Shown here piece after piece: positions 12,340-23,270 of a DNA stretch of 64,000 nucleotides; position 1 is the stretch's first letter; the number at the start of each line of letters is the position of its first letter. The notes under the pieces are model-generated. The model did no database searches. It saw nothing but the letters and a program-made list of their open reading frames with translations, and had not been told where the DNA came from. This DNA is from Spirodela intermedia (lineage: Eukaryota > Streptophyta > Magnoliopsida > Alismatales > Araceae). Location: positions 8,186,424-8,250,423 of the forward strand of contig LR746267.1 of assembly GCA_902729315.2 (NCBI GenBank), written 5' to 3'. A program made the position numbers and the translations under genes.

Positions 12340-12980
12340 AACCAATCAGTGGCCTCCAAAATTTTCCCTGAGCTCGAGAAAGAGGGATGTGTTTCCTCAA
12401 AGGGTTTGGCATAGTAGAGAAAATCCGTTAGCAGTGATTAAAGTAATGGAACGTCAGCATTGTTTGACTTTCGGATTCTCATGATATGTGATTTTGGATT
12501 GATATTCAGAAGCTGAGAAGAGGTGATTCTTTAACGAATTCAAGGTCTTAATGTGGATTGGTTCTTTGTATGAAGGCAATAATCAAGTAGGATTGTACTG
12601 GGGGACTTAATACAATTGGTGAATGCAGTTACTATCAGATGAGCCTTGCAGTTCATACATTCAATCCGCGTTAGCGGCAAAGCTTGAAATTCGTACATAT
12701 AAAGCAAACATTATCGTATTGTTGGCAGTGCAGCACGGCAACAGTCTTCAATCCTCCGTGGTTGTTGTTACTGGCGCAAATGGATTTATGGGAGTCCCCC
12801 ATTTCTGCTGTTAGCTTGCAGACAATCTTCTATTGAAATTGCTTTACTGGTGTATCCATCTTTCCAGGTATACTTAGTGATAGGAAAACCTGTGATTCCA
12901 GTATTTGGTAAATCTCAAAAACATGAAATCGAGTTATTGAGTCAAGGAGTAAATAAGGTAATTCCTTAAAATAAAAAAGG
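12340..12980. other. Spacer with an unrecognised plus-strand open frame
   Basis: Block B/A homology ends near 12340 and block C homology begins near 12980. Between them, 12623-12814 is open on the plus strand and ends in S-S-V-V-V-V-T-G-A-N-G-F-M-G. That resembles the nucleotide-binding start of NAD-dependent epimerases and reductases, but the upstream part does not fit that fold. I do not assign a function. Confidence 0.3.
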
Positions 12981-13709
12981 AGTAATTCGGATATTCCTTC
13001 AAAAAATGTTGCTCCATAGCCTCGATATCTCCCGAAGCTTTTGAAGTTGTCCATGGAATTTTTGTGCTTCGATCTTTACCTACCTGTTGAGGAGGGTTTT
13101 TCACTGTGGGTTTGCCAGCCATGTCCAGTAGTTTTCTTGCCTCAATTTTCTGAAAGACAAATTCTCCTTTGAAGTCCTAAAAACATTCTTTCAAATGGCT
13201 GTATTTGAAGACAAACTACAGATCAGACGTCTTCAAGGAGTCATAATATTAACTTCGAGGGGTTTTCGAGAAGACTCCGAGATCCACATTTAAAGAAATC
13301 CTCCAAATGGGCTTCGTTTATTAATTTGTATCATACTATTGCTAGGTGCGCCTCTGCGAAGTTAAAAAAGTTTCGAGAAAGGTAGACCGAAAGAACATCA
13401 TCTCCTTGACTCTCGTTTTATTTTGTGATCGGGAGGGGCATCTCTGGTCCCTCATGTTCCTTTTCCCTCGGCCGGGCGTGGTACAGTCGGGTGTCGCCGG
13501 GCTGGGCGCTAGGTACCCGTATCTGCTTGTTCTTCATCAACAATAGCGTACAAAGTACACACTACAAAGTGTATTGAAACACGATCAGGCCTTTCTTATT
13601 ATGTAAAGAAACACGTTACAAATATCCTTGTTTATTGAAACACGATCAGGCCTTTCTTATTACCTTCACTTCAGAATCCGAGCGTGCAGTTTTATGGCAT
13701 CTTCAATGG

Positions 13710-14038
13710 CTATCCGATCCTCGGGATTCTGGTGACTATGCCTCTCTTGTTCACCCAAACCCAGACCCTGGAACAGAGGAAGTTTTCGATGACATGCTTT
13801 CCCTCCTCTACGATTATTGGCTTAACTAAACGGTTCTGCCTCTTTATTGTCCTCACGGCCACGGTGCCCGGGTCTCCAACAAGTTCCGGCCACGAGCTCT
13901 TCCCTTCACAGCCGCAGTGAAACTTGAATGTATTAAAATTAGCTCGAGGAACAACTGATGACGATGAAGTGGGAGAGGGAGATGAAGGGGAAGAAGGTAT
14001 TGTCTCGTACCTATGCACCCGATATCTTCGTCCTCCAT
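13710..14038 (-). CDS. Potato type I protease inhibitor, two exons, 73 aa, predicted P1 Glu
   Basis: Exon 1 is 14011-14038 (start M-E-D-E-D-I-G-C, acidic); exon 2 is 13710-13903, ending at TAG. The donor is ATAG|GTACGA and the acceptor GAAG|GG; the 107-nt phase-1 intron is the shortest of the set. The core K-S-S-W-P-E-L-V-G has W14. The loop is V47-I48-E49-N50-F-L-C53: both the usual Thr at P2 and the acidic P1' are changed (Ile48, Asn50), and the predicted P1 is Glu49. The pair Cys8 and Cys53 is kept. The W-V-W-V strand carries Trp where most paralogues have Arg, which may loosen loop support. The C-terminus is P-R-I-G. A TATAATAAA motif lies at about 14113-14120. The open frame could also be read straight through the intron, but the sister locus supports splicing. 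Confidence 0.85.
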
Positions 14039-14112
14039 TATCCTCTGCCTTTCGTATGCAGCACCAGGGAAGGTGAGGGATGGGGGGTGGGGGCGTGAGT
14101 GTGTTCATGCGT

Positions 14113-14120
14113 TTATTATA
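14113..14120 (-). promoter_or_regulatory. TATA-like box of the inhibitor at 13710-14038
   Basis: Minus-strand TATAATAAA, about 75-80 nt upstream of the ATG. It is conserved at 9619-9628 in the frameshifted sister. Confidence 0.55.
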
Positions 14121-14621
14121 AATCCGTGGAGAGTTGAAATGAACTAATCCAAAGGTGAGGCCCCTCCGGGGTCATCTGGCGGCGGAATTTTACGTGGGAA
14201 AAGGTGGGAACTTCATTCAGATGATCAACGAATAAGGAGAGACTGGTGACGTTTATGTTGAAGTTAATCAGGTCCGTGCCCCACACACGAGTTGACTAAG
14301 TGGGGTTTCTCCTATTTAGGATTTTGACACTGAGGGCGCCACTTTTTCCTCAGTGTAGTTATTTCTTCAGGTCGCCATAAGGGGAACGACCCAATCGCGA
14401 TGGGGTGCACTTAGAATAAAGGTGAACATCCATTAAATAGAGATTAACTCATTCATAGCAGAGGATGATGCCTTATTGTTGGGTTCGAAGAACACAGATA
14501 AGGGAATGCATTTTTCACCTAATGTCTGTACTAAAATTTTTCAAGTTGTTCTTCTCGATAGATAACGGGTGAGAATAAAAGTTAGTTCTACACGGACGTG
14601 CATATTTATGCGAAACATATT

Positions 14622-15140
14622 TAGTGACCATCATGGAAGGGTGACTTAGTCAACTCTTCTTTTAGGAGAGTTCCGTCCGGACCTCATGTCACCATTACAC
14701 ACATGTTTAGGACTAGTTTCAGGTATGAAATCAGCCTAGCCCCTTTGTAATACAGATATTCAAAGAGGGCTTGTGGAGAAGAAAGGAAAGAGAGAGACAG
14801 ATTAAAGGCATGGGAAGCAGGATTAATCTCTAGCGGCTGAAACAGGATTTTGGCTTCTCCTCCTCCTCTCCCATCTGGTGGCTGATATCAATGCTTCATT
14901 AAGTCCATATAACTTTTTACTTTGTTCCTCCCTTTATATTTGAAATTATCCCTTCTCCTTAATTAGTGGTCGTGAGGTGTCTTTATCCTGGTTAGAACAC
15001 ATTAAACTCGTATTGCTTTATTACGGTATACTATACCTTATCTCATATATCTTCTCGTGGACATTCTCTAGTGAAGCTCTCTTCTGCTGTTGTGTTTATT
15101 CATTCTCAGGCCCATTAAGTCCTAATCTGGTCACATTCCC
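14622..15140 (-). mobile_element. Dispersed ~520-bp element, copy 2, inserted in block C
   Basis: Block C copy 1 runs uninterrupted past the matching point (about 10185), so this segment is an insertion. It is an inverted copy of 7431-7935. GTGACCA near 14615 faces TGGTCAC near 15129, which could be short terminal inverted repeats. Alternatively the ends are TG...CA of an LTR; no clear target duplication is visible. Confidence 0.6.
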
Positions 15141-15659
15141 CAAGACATCATGAAATGTCAAGCTATATAAAATGTGGTAGCGGAGAAAGCAACATACCAT
15201 AGCGCATCATAATTATGTGAACAACCTTAATATGCGGAAAAATCTTGCATAACAAGGAACAATGTCTGTCTCATGAAGATTGTTTCGTTTCTTTTAACAC
15301 TTGAAATCCACTTGTTATCGTACATATGCTACAATTCCTGTTGACTTTTTATTAGCTTAGCCTTCAGATATCTCTCTATAGTGCCTATGCTAACTTCACA
15401 TATTGACAAGGAGACACTACGATTAAAATTTGAAGTAAAAATCTCTATATACTAAATCAAGTAATAATCTTATATGCTTGGTTTACAGAATAATGCTCCC
15501 GTTCATGGAGAAGATTGGTAACCTGGAGTTAGGAAGCTACTATCTTGTACTCTAATATGTCGACGTTCCTAAGGTGCATGTCGGAAAACAATAATCATTT
15601 TACACAATGCATAAGAAACAATCCTATTGCTTCCTTACCTCATAATTTTATTAAATTCT

Positions 15660-16350
15660 ATTGAAATTCAGATATGCGCAGACTGAGAAAACAAATTGAG
15701 CGTTATAAGCCCGGGAAGTCATATGGGTCACTCCTTTCTTCAACAAACATGGTTTTATACTGTTATCGTCTGTCCGGCAGGAGCAGAGTTCACTGTACTT
15801 GCCGATCAGTGTTGTTTTTGCGACGATGTCGGATTGTCAACCCTCACGCACACCCTATCGCAGAGGTAAGTCCTCGAAGGTTGAGATCAACCTCTCTACG
15901 ATGGTGTCAACGAGACGGTTCTTGGATTATCGCAGAGGTAAGTCCTCGAAGGTTTTCCAAATCAGAATTTTCTTTATTTTTTTTATTTTCTAATGGCCAA
16001 AGTTCTTATTCTCGATACCTATCAAGATAAGGGTCTTCGTAAAACTATGCTGTCCTTGTAGTATCTCTTTAGAAAGGAATTCATCCCTTGTTCCTTTCTT
16101 TTCCATTCATTGGGATTTCGTTTTATTTCATTTATTTTCTTTAGAGTTTTCTTTTTCTTTGTAACCGAAATAAAAGTTTTCTTCGGTGGATCAGTCTTCG
16201 TCCTGTATAGTTTCTTTTGGTTCGGAAGTTTTCTTTGTCCCATTCTTCCTCAGTTTCCTCGCTTTCCCTCTGTTTCCGAGGTTTCCTTCAGTTTTCTGGT
16301 AATAATAGGCAAGGGCATTTCTCCTAAACAGTTTTCACAAGTACTTACAT
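15660..16350. repeat. Duplicated block B, copy 3 (internally deleted)
   Basis: The start matches 1-250 and 10640-10900. At about 15950 the inhibitor remnant jumps directly into sequence matching 1640-2000 and 11560-11900, deleting about 600 bp relative to copy 2. It contains the Lys-rich frame at 16022-16243. Confidence 0.75.
15829..15960 (-). pseudogene. Truncated potato type I inhibitor exon 2 (block B, copy 3)
   Basis: Only the C-terminal half of the exon survives on the minus strand: the bases of the C-D-R-V strand and the N-P...V-D-T strand. The copy carries a direct repeat (about 24 bases, near 15856-15884 and 15930-15957) at the junction where the N-terminal half is lost. The core W-P-E-L is absent. 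Confidence 0.65.
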
Positions 16351-17194
16351 GAATGATCTATTAGACAATCGGAAAAAAGCATCTTGAGTATTATCGAAAC
16401 TCAAGTGTTACGTCAAGAAGCTATTGAACAGCTTAAAAAAGACCGGTCATGCTTACACAAAGTGGAGATAGAAGCCAATAAATATCGAGTAAATGGATAC
16501 TCCTAGATAGAACGAGAAAAAAAACTTTAATTAATCCTAATTCTGAAATTTTGGAACGAATATAAAATTATAAAACTTAAAAAAATAAAATCCTTCTTAT
16601 TGAACAACAAATAGCGAATAATCAAGTCCGACAGTCTGTTTTCCAGCAACCCTTAAATGGAGCGCTAGGTACTCTTAACAGTTGATTGAATAGTGAGTGA
16701 CATTTTCCTACCATCAGTGCTAATATAGACATTCTCGGGGTTAAAGACGAGCAGTCCAATCCCATTTGGATTCTCTTATAGGTTCATACTAAGCAGCAGT
16801 GAGATCCCAAAAACGCATGGGGAACGCATTAGATATTGACCTAAACCAGTGGGCCCTGGAGAAGAGCCCACGTTAGCTCCAGGGTGTTAGTCTCTTACTA
16901 GAAAAGTAAAAGCATGAGCTTGGGAAGCTTCTGGTTTGTTTGGTCCATAAAATTCACCAGGTAAGCAGCTTTTTTGAACCAGACACAACAAAAAACTATA
17001 AAAGGAAAGACAGATAAACTAGCTAAACTATAAGACAGGTAAGCCTCTCAGATCAGACAAATGCGCAGCGCGTTTATTGACCATGACATACAGACGCACG
17101 GTTCTTTTTTACAAGGAGGGTTCATTTACCATCAGTAATCTCTTTTCAGTAACAGCCTCAGCTGAGCTAACGTGCTAGCCAATATAGGACTCTT

Positions 17195-17623
17195 GTAGAC
17201 AACGCCTCGTTTGTCCAATGATGGGTTTGTCCACCCAAACCCACATCCTGTCGCAGTGGAACTCTGAAGTAACAAACGACTTCCGTGATTATTTTGGCAT
17301 CGAAAAGAGGGTTCTCGATTATCGCAGCGGCATCGGTCCCCTTGTAACCGACGAGTTCCGGCTACGAGCTCTTACCCTTTTAGTTGAGATGTGCCACACA
17401 AAACAATAAGCACGCGTAAGTAGAGTTATTTCAGGAACGACATGACGGATCTGATGATCCCTAGCGTTGATGTAGTTGATCTTGGGATCATCTACGTTGT
17501 ACCCAAAAGAAAATGAATAGAAGTACCACAACTTTCTGAAGGAAAATCAGGAAGCGGACTCCTGCTAGTAGTTTGGTTGAATCAAAGAAGATCAACCCGT
17601 TCCTTACGTTTGCAGTTCCCCAT
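17195..17623 (-). pseudogene. Broken potato type I inhibitor, both exons present (block A, copy 2)
   Basis: Exon 1 (17608-17623) still encodes M-G-N-C-K with a GTAAGG donor. Exon 2 begins after AG at 17377, but an inserted T gives GGTAAGAGC and shifts the frame, and the core Trp codon is TAG. Further on, the E-Y-Q triplets before N-P and part of the C-terminus are deleted, though a P-I-I-G remnant is visible. Compared with the intact paralogue at 2788-3230 the gene is clearly dead; intron length (231 versus 233 nt) is conserved. Confidence 0.85.
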
Positions 17624-18839
17624 TACTAGTTTCGTCGCTGAAAGTGCAGGTAATTCTGTATTGGTGGTGAATGCTAATGAATCAGAGATGCCTTGCAGTA
17701 TTTATAATCGGCAATCAATAAAGAGAGCCCGGAAAGGTCGACGAGCCACACCACCATGTGTGAAATCTGTACTTGTGTGATCTCCTTGTTCGAGACTGCA
17801 CGGAGCAGGAGACGACCCGTGCAAGAAAAAGTTGCTGTCGAACTAGACAATATTAAGGTACTTTCTCCTGTGCAAGAAAAATAGCACATGACCTTTGGGA
17901 GGTGGTAAAAAAATGGTTCGCATGTATCTTGAAGTTTATCTGATCCTTACGCGGTCAGGGTTGACGAAGGAACTAGTATTCCTTGTTCGAGTAACGCATT
18001 TTCTGGGTGCAGCTGTTACCAATATCTAAGGTCAAGGGAGAGATTCACTTCCTCCATTGATCACCATGATGCAGAAATTTGAGGAAAAAAATGACTGACG
18101 CACTTTTGTTTGAAAAATTTATGCCCTCGACCAGCTAGTTTTTTTCCACTTTAAGTTTCACCTCATGCCCCTTATAGAAAGAACATTTTCTATCGCGAGA
18201 AACGTCGCCAGGTCAGAAACATTTATAGTTATAAAAATTCCCACCCCATCTGAAAAGTTGGCTTGAATTTATTGTTATCCTATTTCGACGAGCAACTTTC
18301 GCATGAAACGGAATACGTAGAACCTTTTTCAAGGGAAGTTCCTAAAACGACATGATGCTGTTTGGGCAGATCCAAAGGGAAGTATTCCACGATTGTTCTC
18401 CAAGCTTGAAGCTTTGGCCAGGAAGACGAAGTCGTTTCAGTTGTATTTCTCTGCCCGTTGTACAGCATCACGGCAGTAGAGACTCGTGTGCGCTGGCGCG
18501 GTCACTTCGTCCCTTTTATCCTCCCTAAGGTGTCATCTTGTTCAGCCCAGAGATTTATAACGCCACGATGCTCCTGCTCTTAGCACGGACCACCTCTCAG
18601 AAGGCGATGGATGAGAGGGAAGTGTTCCCGAAGTATTCTCAAAGTCGTAGAAAGGGGAAGAGACTTCACAGAAGTGGCCTAGCGGCTTGATGTTTCCCTT
18701 CATGTTGGTTTTCTGAAGCGCCAAGTGAGAACATGTACGAAATAGCGACCTGCGCTAGTCTATCGTACTGGATAACGCTGTCGTATAAAGAATCTCACGG
18801 CGTTAATTAACAGTCAAGCATAACGACGAATAGGCCTTT

Positions 18840-19447
18840 GATCCGCTGCGATTCCCTCACCTTCTTTCACGGCTAGAAGCAAACGTCGGCCAGGCCGTCG
18901 GCGACCGGGCGAAGAGATCGGAGTAGGCGCCGTCTCTTGTGATCTTCCCCGGCCACGGAATCCGCCAGCTGAAAAGAAGGTGCTCTCCACCGGGACATCG
19001 AAGCTTGGGGGGCGGAGCTTGCTGTCATAATTGTCGTAGGCGGTGAAGATTCGGATGTAGCACCGGCAGGGTGGGATGGTGACCGCGTGGGAGCCCTTCT
19101 TGCCGGCGGAGGACAGGGGGAAAGCGGAGGGTGCGCTTCTGGTGCAGAGGGAAGTTTTGCCGGGACGCTGCCGCCGGAGTAGGATCGGTCCGCCGACCAC
19201 CTCCTGTTGAAGAGCCCGTCGAAGTCCGTCCCTCCGCAGTCTATAGTGTACGATACCTCCCTGCGGCCGCCAAGCAGGAACATTATCCGACCTGCTGAGC
19301 CAAAGGAGGGGCGGAAAAGGCGGCGATTGCACAGAAAATCTCAGAGGGGGAGGTGAGCTCACCAGACGGAGGCGCCGCTGGGGAGCCCACTGCCGCAGCC
19401 CAGAAGAAGACGAGGGCCAATATACAGGGGAGAAGGCGCTGCTCCAT
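18840..19447 (-). pseudogene. Captured 5' fragment of a malectin-like (di-glucose-binding, LRR) protein gene
   Basis: A GC-rich island on the minus strand. A signal-peptide-like start at 19447 (M-E-Q-R-L-L-P, then a hydrophobic stretch) is followed by a likely ~75-nt GT...AG intron near 19290-19365. Then comes the malectin-like fold: V-S-Y-T-I-D-C-G-G, R-R-W-S-A-D, later R-C-Y-I-R-I-F-T-A-Y-D-N-Y-D, P-P-S-F-D-V and finally F-S-W-R-I-P-W-P with R-D-G-A-Y-S-D-L-F. These last parts sit in three different frames, so at least two frameshifts have occurred. The motif order fits plant extracellular di-glucose-binding proteins with LRRs (the Arabidopsis At1g25570 type, from memory). Only the first part of the gene is present, with some of its leader (to about 19540). 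Confidence 0.65.
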
Positions 19448-21858
19448 TTCGGCGCCGGCGAACTCCCGCGGCAGAGAAGTAAAATCCCGTTGACGAAGGC
19501 GGGAAAGCTAAAAGGCGAGAAAGATCTCGGTGCTCCCTCGTGCCTCTACCGCTAAGACAGGGTGTGGGAAGACGAGAGTTTTATCGTTGTTGAACTTCAC
19601 ACATTGTCTAGGATGTGAAGAAGCCCTGTTCTCATGGCTATGTATTAATACAGAGATGATGGTTATTGCAGAAATGGAACTTGCCTTACATATCCCAGTG
19701 GCTTTATCTAACGGAGAGGAGTTTAGGATGCGGGTGGGCAACCAATTCATCTAGCATAACCATTGAAGCGGGAAAACGAAAGTATCGCGGAACCTACTAT
19801 TGTTTATTTTCTGACTTTATGAAGGAAAAATGATACCTGCTGTAATGAAGATTCACTGGTTTCTAATCCTGCCGGTGAGATCTGTTTCAATGAGAGTAAA
19901 GATCTGGGTTGAACTCGATTGTCGTATGAATTGGATTCTAATCCAAGCTCAGATGTGAAAGGTGATTCTGGTCCCGGACTTTTATTATCAGGAAGTCCTC
20001 AGGCTTCAAATTCAAATTAACTTGCTTATCAACCACTTGCTGGCAGATGGAAATTTTCCCGAATATGCGTCAATTTTCCTTGGTTTTCACCATCTCTAGG
20101 TTTACAGAATAACGGAGGTTAGTTAACCGGGCCAACTAGCAGAAATTCCGTTTATGCCTAAGGCTTGATAAATGGAATATTTTAAGCAGCAGCACTAGAA
20201 GAATACAACGAAGGAAACTCGAAATCCTCAACTAAAAATTTAAAGCACAGTAATCAGATTTGAGTTTTTGTAAAATGTTTCATTATCACAACTAACAACA
20301 TGACTCCATCAAAAAATACAATATCTGCGCGGCGAAGACGTTTACATTTTTTAAGAACCCATAGGTTGACTTTCTTGACTGATAAATATCAAAGCGAAAA
20401 TCTTACTCTGTTACTGTTGTCAACATTTTCTCGTGATCTCCATGTTCACCTTCGTCAGATGCTCATATCAACTATCATTATGTGTGATCTCGTACGCGTA
20501 TCGAAAAGCTTGAAGATAGTCGATGTAGTATATTTACGTGTGAAAACATTACCAGACTTGCACCCATTCGTCCGTAGGTGGTGAAAGACTTGTCAGAGAT
20601 TCCATGCATTACGCATAAATGACGGGAACAATTGCAGAGAGAAGAGAGATTTGGAAAGTTCATTTAAGCTTCTGTTTTACCGGACCAGCTTACCATAAAG
20701 TTTCACTTTAAGCTGCGGGTTTCGTCAACAAAACTACTACATTTGTCTCTGCAGTAGATCGGAGGTTTAGAACATTTGATCTGAAACAACGAAAGGTAAT
20801 ATTTACGAGGTCCAGTGAATGATTGTACTCGTCATGCCTTCTTTCATATTTCTGAGAAATATCTGAAATTTTCATTGTAAAGATGAGATTTCTGTGTTCA
20901 GTGCCCACTAGTTTTTAACTAGACGATCCAGACACTTCAATATAAAATTGGCGTGGACGGTTTCTGGCACTGTGTTCTGGACGTGAAAATTATAAAACCC
21001 GGATTGCGTGCCGGGGCATTTAACAGTAGTCTTTAACTTATTGACATTAAAAGGAAGTGAAAAAATTATGCATTTGATTTCTACGTGGCATTGTTGCAGA
21101 AAGGCCACAGATCACAACAGAATTCATTATAATAGTTAAGAAGGCATTATGGTTGAGCTAATAGCCTTTTAAAATTACCTGTGCTTATGATGCCGATCCA
21201 CCTTTCTCAGTCTGTGCAAGTCTCAGCTTTGTAAAACTCATTGAGATAAGGAAGTAAATAAGTACTGAGAATGCTTTTCTTATTGACTGAAAATACGGTC
21301 TTTCTCTGTTGGTCACTTTGAGATGGCTTTTCTTAAGTTTGAAAATAGATGGAAGCGTCCCAGCTGCAGATTACCCACGTTGACAGCTGAAGGTAACACT
21401 CTTCTGTAAACAACGCGCATAGGATTAATACTTCGTCCAGTATAGTGGAGATTATATTAAATATATATTGAGGGGAAGAAGATCAAATAGTCTCTAACGA
21501 ATGACATTTCCAAAATAATTCACGGCTGCCGATCTTAATGCTCTTTTGGCCCACCAACCACTGGTTACAATCTGGGGCGAATACGTCAATCTCTATCCGA
21601 AGGCTACTGTTAATAACAACGGCGCATAGGTTTACCGAAAAAAGTGGCACCGTCGGCCTGTTATTTTAGGAACCGGGGTTTACCTAGAAGATGGCGTAAT
21701 GAAAATTCACTTCCAAACAACCAGCAACTGACAAAAACATTATCATCCTCCACAATAGATTATTTCACAAGATTTTTATTACCAACAGGAATGAAACGTA
21801 AATCACACGACGAGGCAGAGGGATCCCAGTCTGCCATAATGCCCCATAGCATCACCTT

Positions 21859-22364
21859 CTAGCCGATAATCGGTGTTTCGGCCACGATACCATAATTGTC
21901 CACTCGCACCCTGACACGGTCGCAACGGTACTGCATGTCCGTCCCTAGGTCCTTATGGACGATAACGGCGTCAACATGAGGGTTCTCCTTCTCGATTATC
22001 ACTGCGGCGGCGCTGCCCTCAGCTCCGACTAGCTCCGGCCACGATTCCTTTCCTTGATACACCATCCCAACAGCAGTTAGAATTGGCAGCCGACAGTTTT
22101 ACTTTACAAGGTTCAAAATGATATTCGATGATTTTAAACGCTTTATGTAATGTGTACCATGGCGTTCGTAGGAAATGTGATGATGCATCCATTAAACTTT
22201 AATCTCAACCGTGGTGTAATTTAAGATTGACGACAATGTTGTCGGTGAAAAGAAATAGACCTACTATCCTGAACGAAGAGAGAATCGAAGAAAAATAATC
22301 CAACAAAAAGTGTTCCTTCAAACGAGGAACACGAACGTTGCTCCTTACCTTTGCAATCCGACAT
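21859..22364 (-). CDS. Potato type I protease inhibitor, two exons, 69 aa, predicted P1 Met
   Basis: Exon 1 is 22349-22364 (MSDCK, donor AAAG|GTAAGG); exon 2 is 21859-22052 (acceptor CAAG|GA), ending at TAG. The 296-nt intron is phase 1. The core is E-S-W-P-E-L-V-G with W10, the strand N-P-H-V-D-A-V-I-V, the loop T43-D44-M45-Q46-Y-R-C49, then D-R-V-R-V-R-V and a P-I-I-G end. Predicted P1 is Met45. P2 is Asp instead of the usual Thr and P1' is Gln instead of Asp/Glu, so loop geometry may differ from the sister at 58218-58720. Cys4 and Cys49 are present. There is no signal peptide. TATA box at 22442-22448. Confidence 0.9.
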
Positions 22365-22441
22365 TATTTTTCCTGCCTGTGCAAGTTCAAGTCTTTGTGA
22401 ACCAGAGATGGAATAATATGAAGATCGAGGCACCTTGCGGC

Positions 22442-22448
22442 ATTTATA
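22442..22448 (-). promoter_or_regulatory. TATA box of the inhibitor at 21859-22364
   Basis: TCTATAAATG on the minus strand, about 80 nt before the ATG. Conserved in the E-block sisters. Confidence 0.65.
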
Positions 22449-22889
22449 GATGATCGTGTGGCATTCATGCTCGGAAAAATTGTGTACAATTTGGATCGTG
22501 TGTAGGAAAAGATGTGGAGAAGAAACCCGAAATTTTCAGCGAAGAAGGCTAATCAAGGAAAGGGGCCAACGGCTTTCATCTCTAGAAGTCTCTTTTGCTC
22601 TCCCTACTCTAGCACACCAGCCTTGACCGTTCATGATGATATAAAGGGTTCCGACTCTATCCTCTGAACATATCCTGTTTCCGTAGGTTGACGAAGGACA
22701 ACGTATGGAGTGCCTCTCTCAAATGGTCAACTAAAGGGGGGCGTTGGGGAAGAAATCGGCTTTGTTTGGAATTATCCAATCATAGGATAATGATGGGTAA
22801 CAAATCCCACGTTTGAAATTGAGATCAGTTCAGGGAAGCTGGCGTACAGCTTCCAGGCCACAAAATACCTTTTGCCTTCCGTACGATAG

Positions 22890-23270
22890 CTTCATTTCTT
22901 GACTTCTGAGCAAAAGAAGTATCTGGCGTTTATTATGTGACGCGCGGAGCTTATCGAAATTCTCTGGCCTGATTGAAAATGATTGGCGCGACGGCTGAAG
23001 ACGTGAACATCGTACGGTTCACGACGATGACCAAGTGGGCCCAGCGCATCAGATTGAGCCGTAATATCTTTCTGTCTTCATTTATATAGCAATATATTTG
23101 ACATTTGGCCCAGGTAGATTCTGGATTCATAGATGTTCTGCCCAGAGCTAATCGTCTGGGCTGGAGCGGTGTCCGGGCTTCGAAATAGATTTATTGTGGA
23201 TGTGGATTGGTGCCGACTCCGTCTGGCTTTAATTAGAGTACTGAGCTAGCTATTTAGACAATCCCTATTT
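22890..23270. repeat. Conserved upstream stretch of block E
   Basis: About 0.5-0.9 kb upstream of the E-type inhibitors, a GC-richer stretch recurs at 42290-42560, 47050-47360 and 59220-59460. It contains ACCAAGTGGGCCCAG and GTCCGGGCTTCGAAATAGAT. Minus-strand translation gives a related peptide in all copies (R-W-A-H-L-V-I-V-V-N-R-T and variants). The peptide is not continuous in all copies and no family is recognised; a promoter-proximal element or a captured exon are both possible. Confidence 0.5.

Larger units (their letters stand above)
12980..15660. repeat. Duplicated block C, copy 2
   Basis: Matches 8500-10640 and carries the intact inhibitor at 13710-14038. It is interrupted at about 14622-15140 by the dispersed element that is also at 7431-7935. 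A short local duplication at about 13560-13650 repeats GAAACACGATCAGGCCTTTC twice. Confidence 0.75.
16350..20560. repeat. Duplicated block A, copy 2
   Basis: Matches 2060-6350, with the inhibitor inactivated (17195-17623) and a foreign gene fragment (about 18842-19540) filling the place of 4522-5283. After 19546 homology with copy 1 resumes up to about 20540, followed directly by the first E block. Confidence 0.8.
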
